DNA of 7,238 bases. It comes from Actinomycetota bacterium. Its GTDB lineage: Bacteria; Actinomycetota; Humimicrobiia; Humimicrobiales; Humimicrobiaceae. The stretch covers positions 1-7,238 of the forward strand of contig JAQUMQ010000066.1 in assembly GCA_028718045.1 (NCBI GenBank), given 5' to 3'. The notes under the pieces are model-generated. The model was given only the letters and a program-made list of their open reading frames with translations, was not told where the DNA came from and did not search any database. The position numbers and the translations under genes are program-made. This document shows, piece by piece, positions 6,335 to 7,238 of this stretch. Position 1 is the stretch's first letter, and every line of letters starts with the position of its first letter.

Positions 6335-6994
6335 TCATTTAAATGTATTTACTATAGAATTGGTTATTAGGTACCAACCATCCACCATAATGAATAACAA
6401 AACTTTAAACGGTAAAGAAATCATCACGGGAGGAACCATCATCATTCCCATCGACATCAAGACAGAAGCAACGATAAAATCGATCAGAAGAAACGGCAAA
6501 TATATCAAAAAGCCTATTTGAAACGCTATTCTTAATTCGCTTATTATAAAAGCTGGAATTAATACCGTTAACGGCACTTCGGTCGGACTTTTTGGTTTCT
6601 CTATTTTTGATAGATTAATAAATAAGCTTAAATCTTTTTCCCTGGTCTGCTTAAGCATAAAATTTTTTAATGGAATTTCCGCATTCTTAAACGCCTGCTG
6701 CTGCGTTATTTCTCCTTTCAAGTATGGCTGAACGGCGTCTTGATTTATTTGAGCAAATGTCGAACCCATAATAAAAATTGTCAAGAACAACGCAATACCT
6801 ATGATTACTTGATTTGGCGGCATTTGATGAGTGCTGAGCGCATTTCTTGTAAAAGAAAGTATTACTACAATCCTGGTAAAAGCAGTAGTCATGATTAAGA
6901 TTGTAGGTATGAGAGCAAGAACGGTAAGAAGGATTAGGATTTGCAACCAGTTTTGTCCTGACCCTGTAGCTTGTTGTTTTAATATGTCAAGCAT
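6335..6994 (-). CDS. fliP: Flagellar export gate protein FliP
   Basis: FliP forms the pentameric core of the flagellar export gate. At 219 residues it is shorter than the 245-residue enterobacterial protein because it lacks the cleaved signal peptide: it opens with the hydrophilic MLDILKQQATGSGQNW, then the first membrane segment (about 17-47). Family marks follow in order: TAFTRIVVILSFTRNAL, MPPNQVIIGIALFLT, a soluble periplasmic part with PLKNFMLKQTREKDLSLF, the FliP signature PAFIISELRIAFQIG (147-161), and SMGMMMVPP (181-189), whose methionines correspond to the gasket loop that seals the pore. The C-terminus has LPFKVLLFIMVDGW. ATG 6994 has AGGAG at 7004-7008, 9 nt upstream, a strong start. 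It lies 76 nt after the fliO stop. Confidence 0.97.
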   Translation of the reverse strand: MLDILKQQATGSGQNWLQILILLTVLALIPTILIMTTAFTRIVVILSFTRNALSTHQMPPNQVIIGIALFLTIFIMGSTFAQINQDAVQPYLKGEITQQQAFKNAEIPLKNFMLKQTREKDLSLFINLSKIEKPKSPTEVPLTVLIPAFIISELRIAFQIGFLIYLPFLLIDFIVASVLMSMGMMMVPPVMISLPFKVLLFIMVDGWYLITNSIVNTFK

Positions 6995-7000
6995 TAATTT

Positions 7001-7070
7001 TTACTCCTGACTTTTAGATTCTTTAAAATATTTGTCAAGCTTAATGTCTAGTTTTGATTCATTTTTTAAA
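7001..7070 (-). other. Protein-like out-of-frame tail between fliO and fliP
   Basis: After the fliO stop, the +1 frame stays open for 23 codons and reads like a charged protein end (DLKNESKLDIKLDKYFKE), stopping 6 nt before fliP. There is no start codon or ribosome site of its own. It is best read as the displaced C-terminus of fliO. Confidence 0.4.
7004..7008 (-). promoter_or_regulatory. Shine-Dalgarno AGGAG for fliP
   Basis: AGGAG lies 9 nt before the fliP ATG and fixes the start, which matters because it excludes an upstream extension with a signal peptide. It also overlaps the end of the out-of-frame tail that may belong to fliO, whose TAA lies at 7001-7003. Confidence 0.75.
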
Positions 7071-7238
7071 TCATACGTTGCCGTTTTTAAAAAATCCTTG
7101 AAAAAGAGATTTAAAGCTTTTATTGTCTTCGTGATTTGTGCCTTCCATAACGGTAATCGATTCTTTTTTAACCTCTTCTTCTTTTAATTCGGTAATCAAA
7201 TTTATTTGGTTTTCGGATGATGACAGCAACAACACTTT
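7071..7238 (-). CDS. fliO: FliO, C-terminal part only, cut by the window edge
   Basis: FliO is a small single-span membrane protein that helps FliP assemble in the export gate. Only the last 55 residues are in the window. They begin KVLLLSSSENQINLITEL, which resembles the typical FliO soluble segment (ILL-V--NQINLLTEL-like), then a charged stretch KEEEVKKESI, and end SLFQGFFKNGNV before TGA at 7071-7073. Position directly ahead of fliP fits. The ending is odd: just before it lies a T6A5 run (7084-7094), and the +1 frame beyond the stop continues DLKNESKLDIKLDKYFKESK to TAA at 7001-7003, 6 nt from fliP. FliO may therefore be shortened by a frameshift, real or technical. The family is poorly conserved, so identity rests partly on context. 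Confidence 0.8.
   Translation of the reverse strand, partial: KVLLLSSSENQINLITELKEEEVKKESITVMEGTNHEDNKSFKSLFQGFFKNGNV

Noticed and set aside
1..7238. CRISPR array, insertion sequence, phage or attachment site
   Set aside because: No regularly spaced repeats, transposase sequence, long terminal inverted repeats or integrase were seen. The window is dominated by core flagellar genes.

Overview
The window comes from a strongly AT-rich, flagellated bacterium. Most of it (about 1970 to the right edge) is a minus-strand operon for the flagellar type III export gate, in the order fliO (partial), fliP, fliQ, fliR, flhB, flhA. This order occurs in several phyla (Firmicutes, Spirochaetes, Thermotogae and others), so I do not name a taxon. 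Genes are tightly packed and mostly have recognisable Shine-Dalgarno sites. FliQ starts with GTG, and flhB/flhA overlap by ATGA. A 135-nt AT-rich gap between fliR and flhB is the only real break and may hold a secondary promoter.

Layout from left to right. Positions 1-374 hold no long open frame and look like decayed coding sequence. Positions 375-1601 (+) encode a cytoplasmic PAS-PAS-GGDEF protein, a predicted diguanylate cyclase with intact active site and I-site. Positions 1613-1894 (-) encode a 93-residue two-helix membrane protein of unknown function. It lies behind flhA, where flhF/flhG often sit in other genomes, and converges tail to tail with the cyclase gene. FlhA (1973-4042), FlhB (4039-5109), FliR (5245-6039), FliQ (6052-6321), FliP (6335-6994) and the C-terminal end of FliO (7071-7238) follow.

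Functionally, FliP, FliQ and FliR form the membrane export gate, FlhB joins it and switches substrate class, FlhA forms the export ring, and FliO assists FliP assembly. The neighbouring cyclase makes c-di-GMP, a common control on motility, but the link here is only by position.

I see no clearly new system. The points most worth a second look are: FlhB carrying NPTM instead of the near-universal NPTH autocleavage motif; a probable frameshift or sequencing slip at a T6A5 run in the end of fliO; the 5' end of the cyclase gene, whose PAS frame continues upstream of the first ATG to an in-frame stop with further protein-like sequence beyond it; a FliR with GFPLK changed to CFSLK; and the unknown membrane protein ending the operon.
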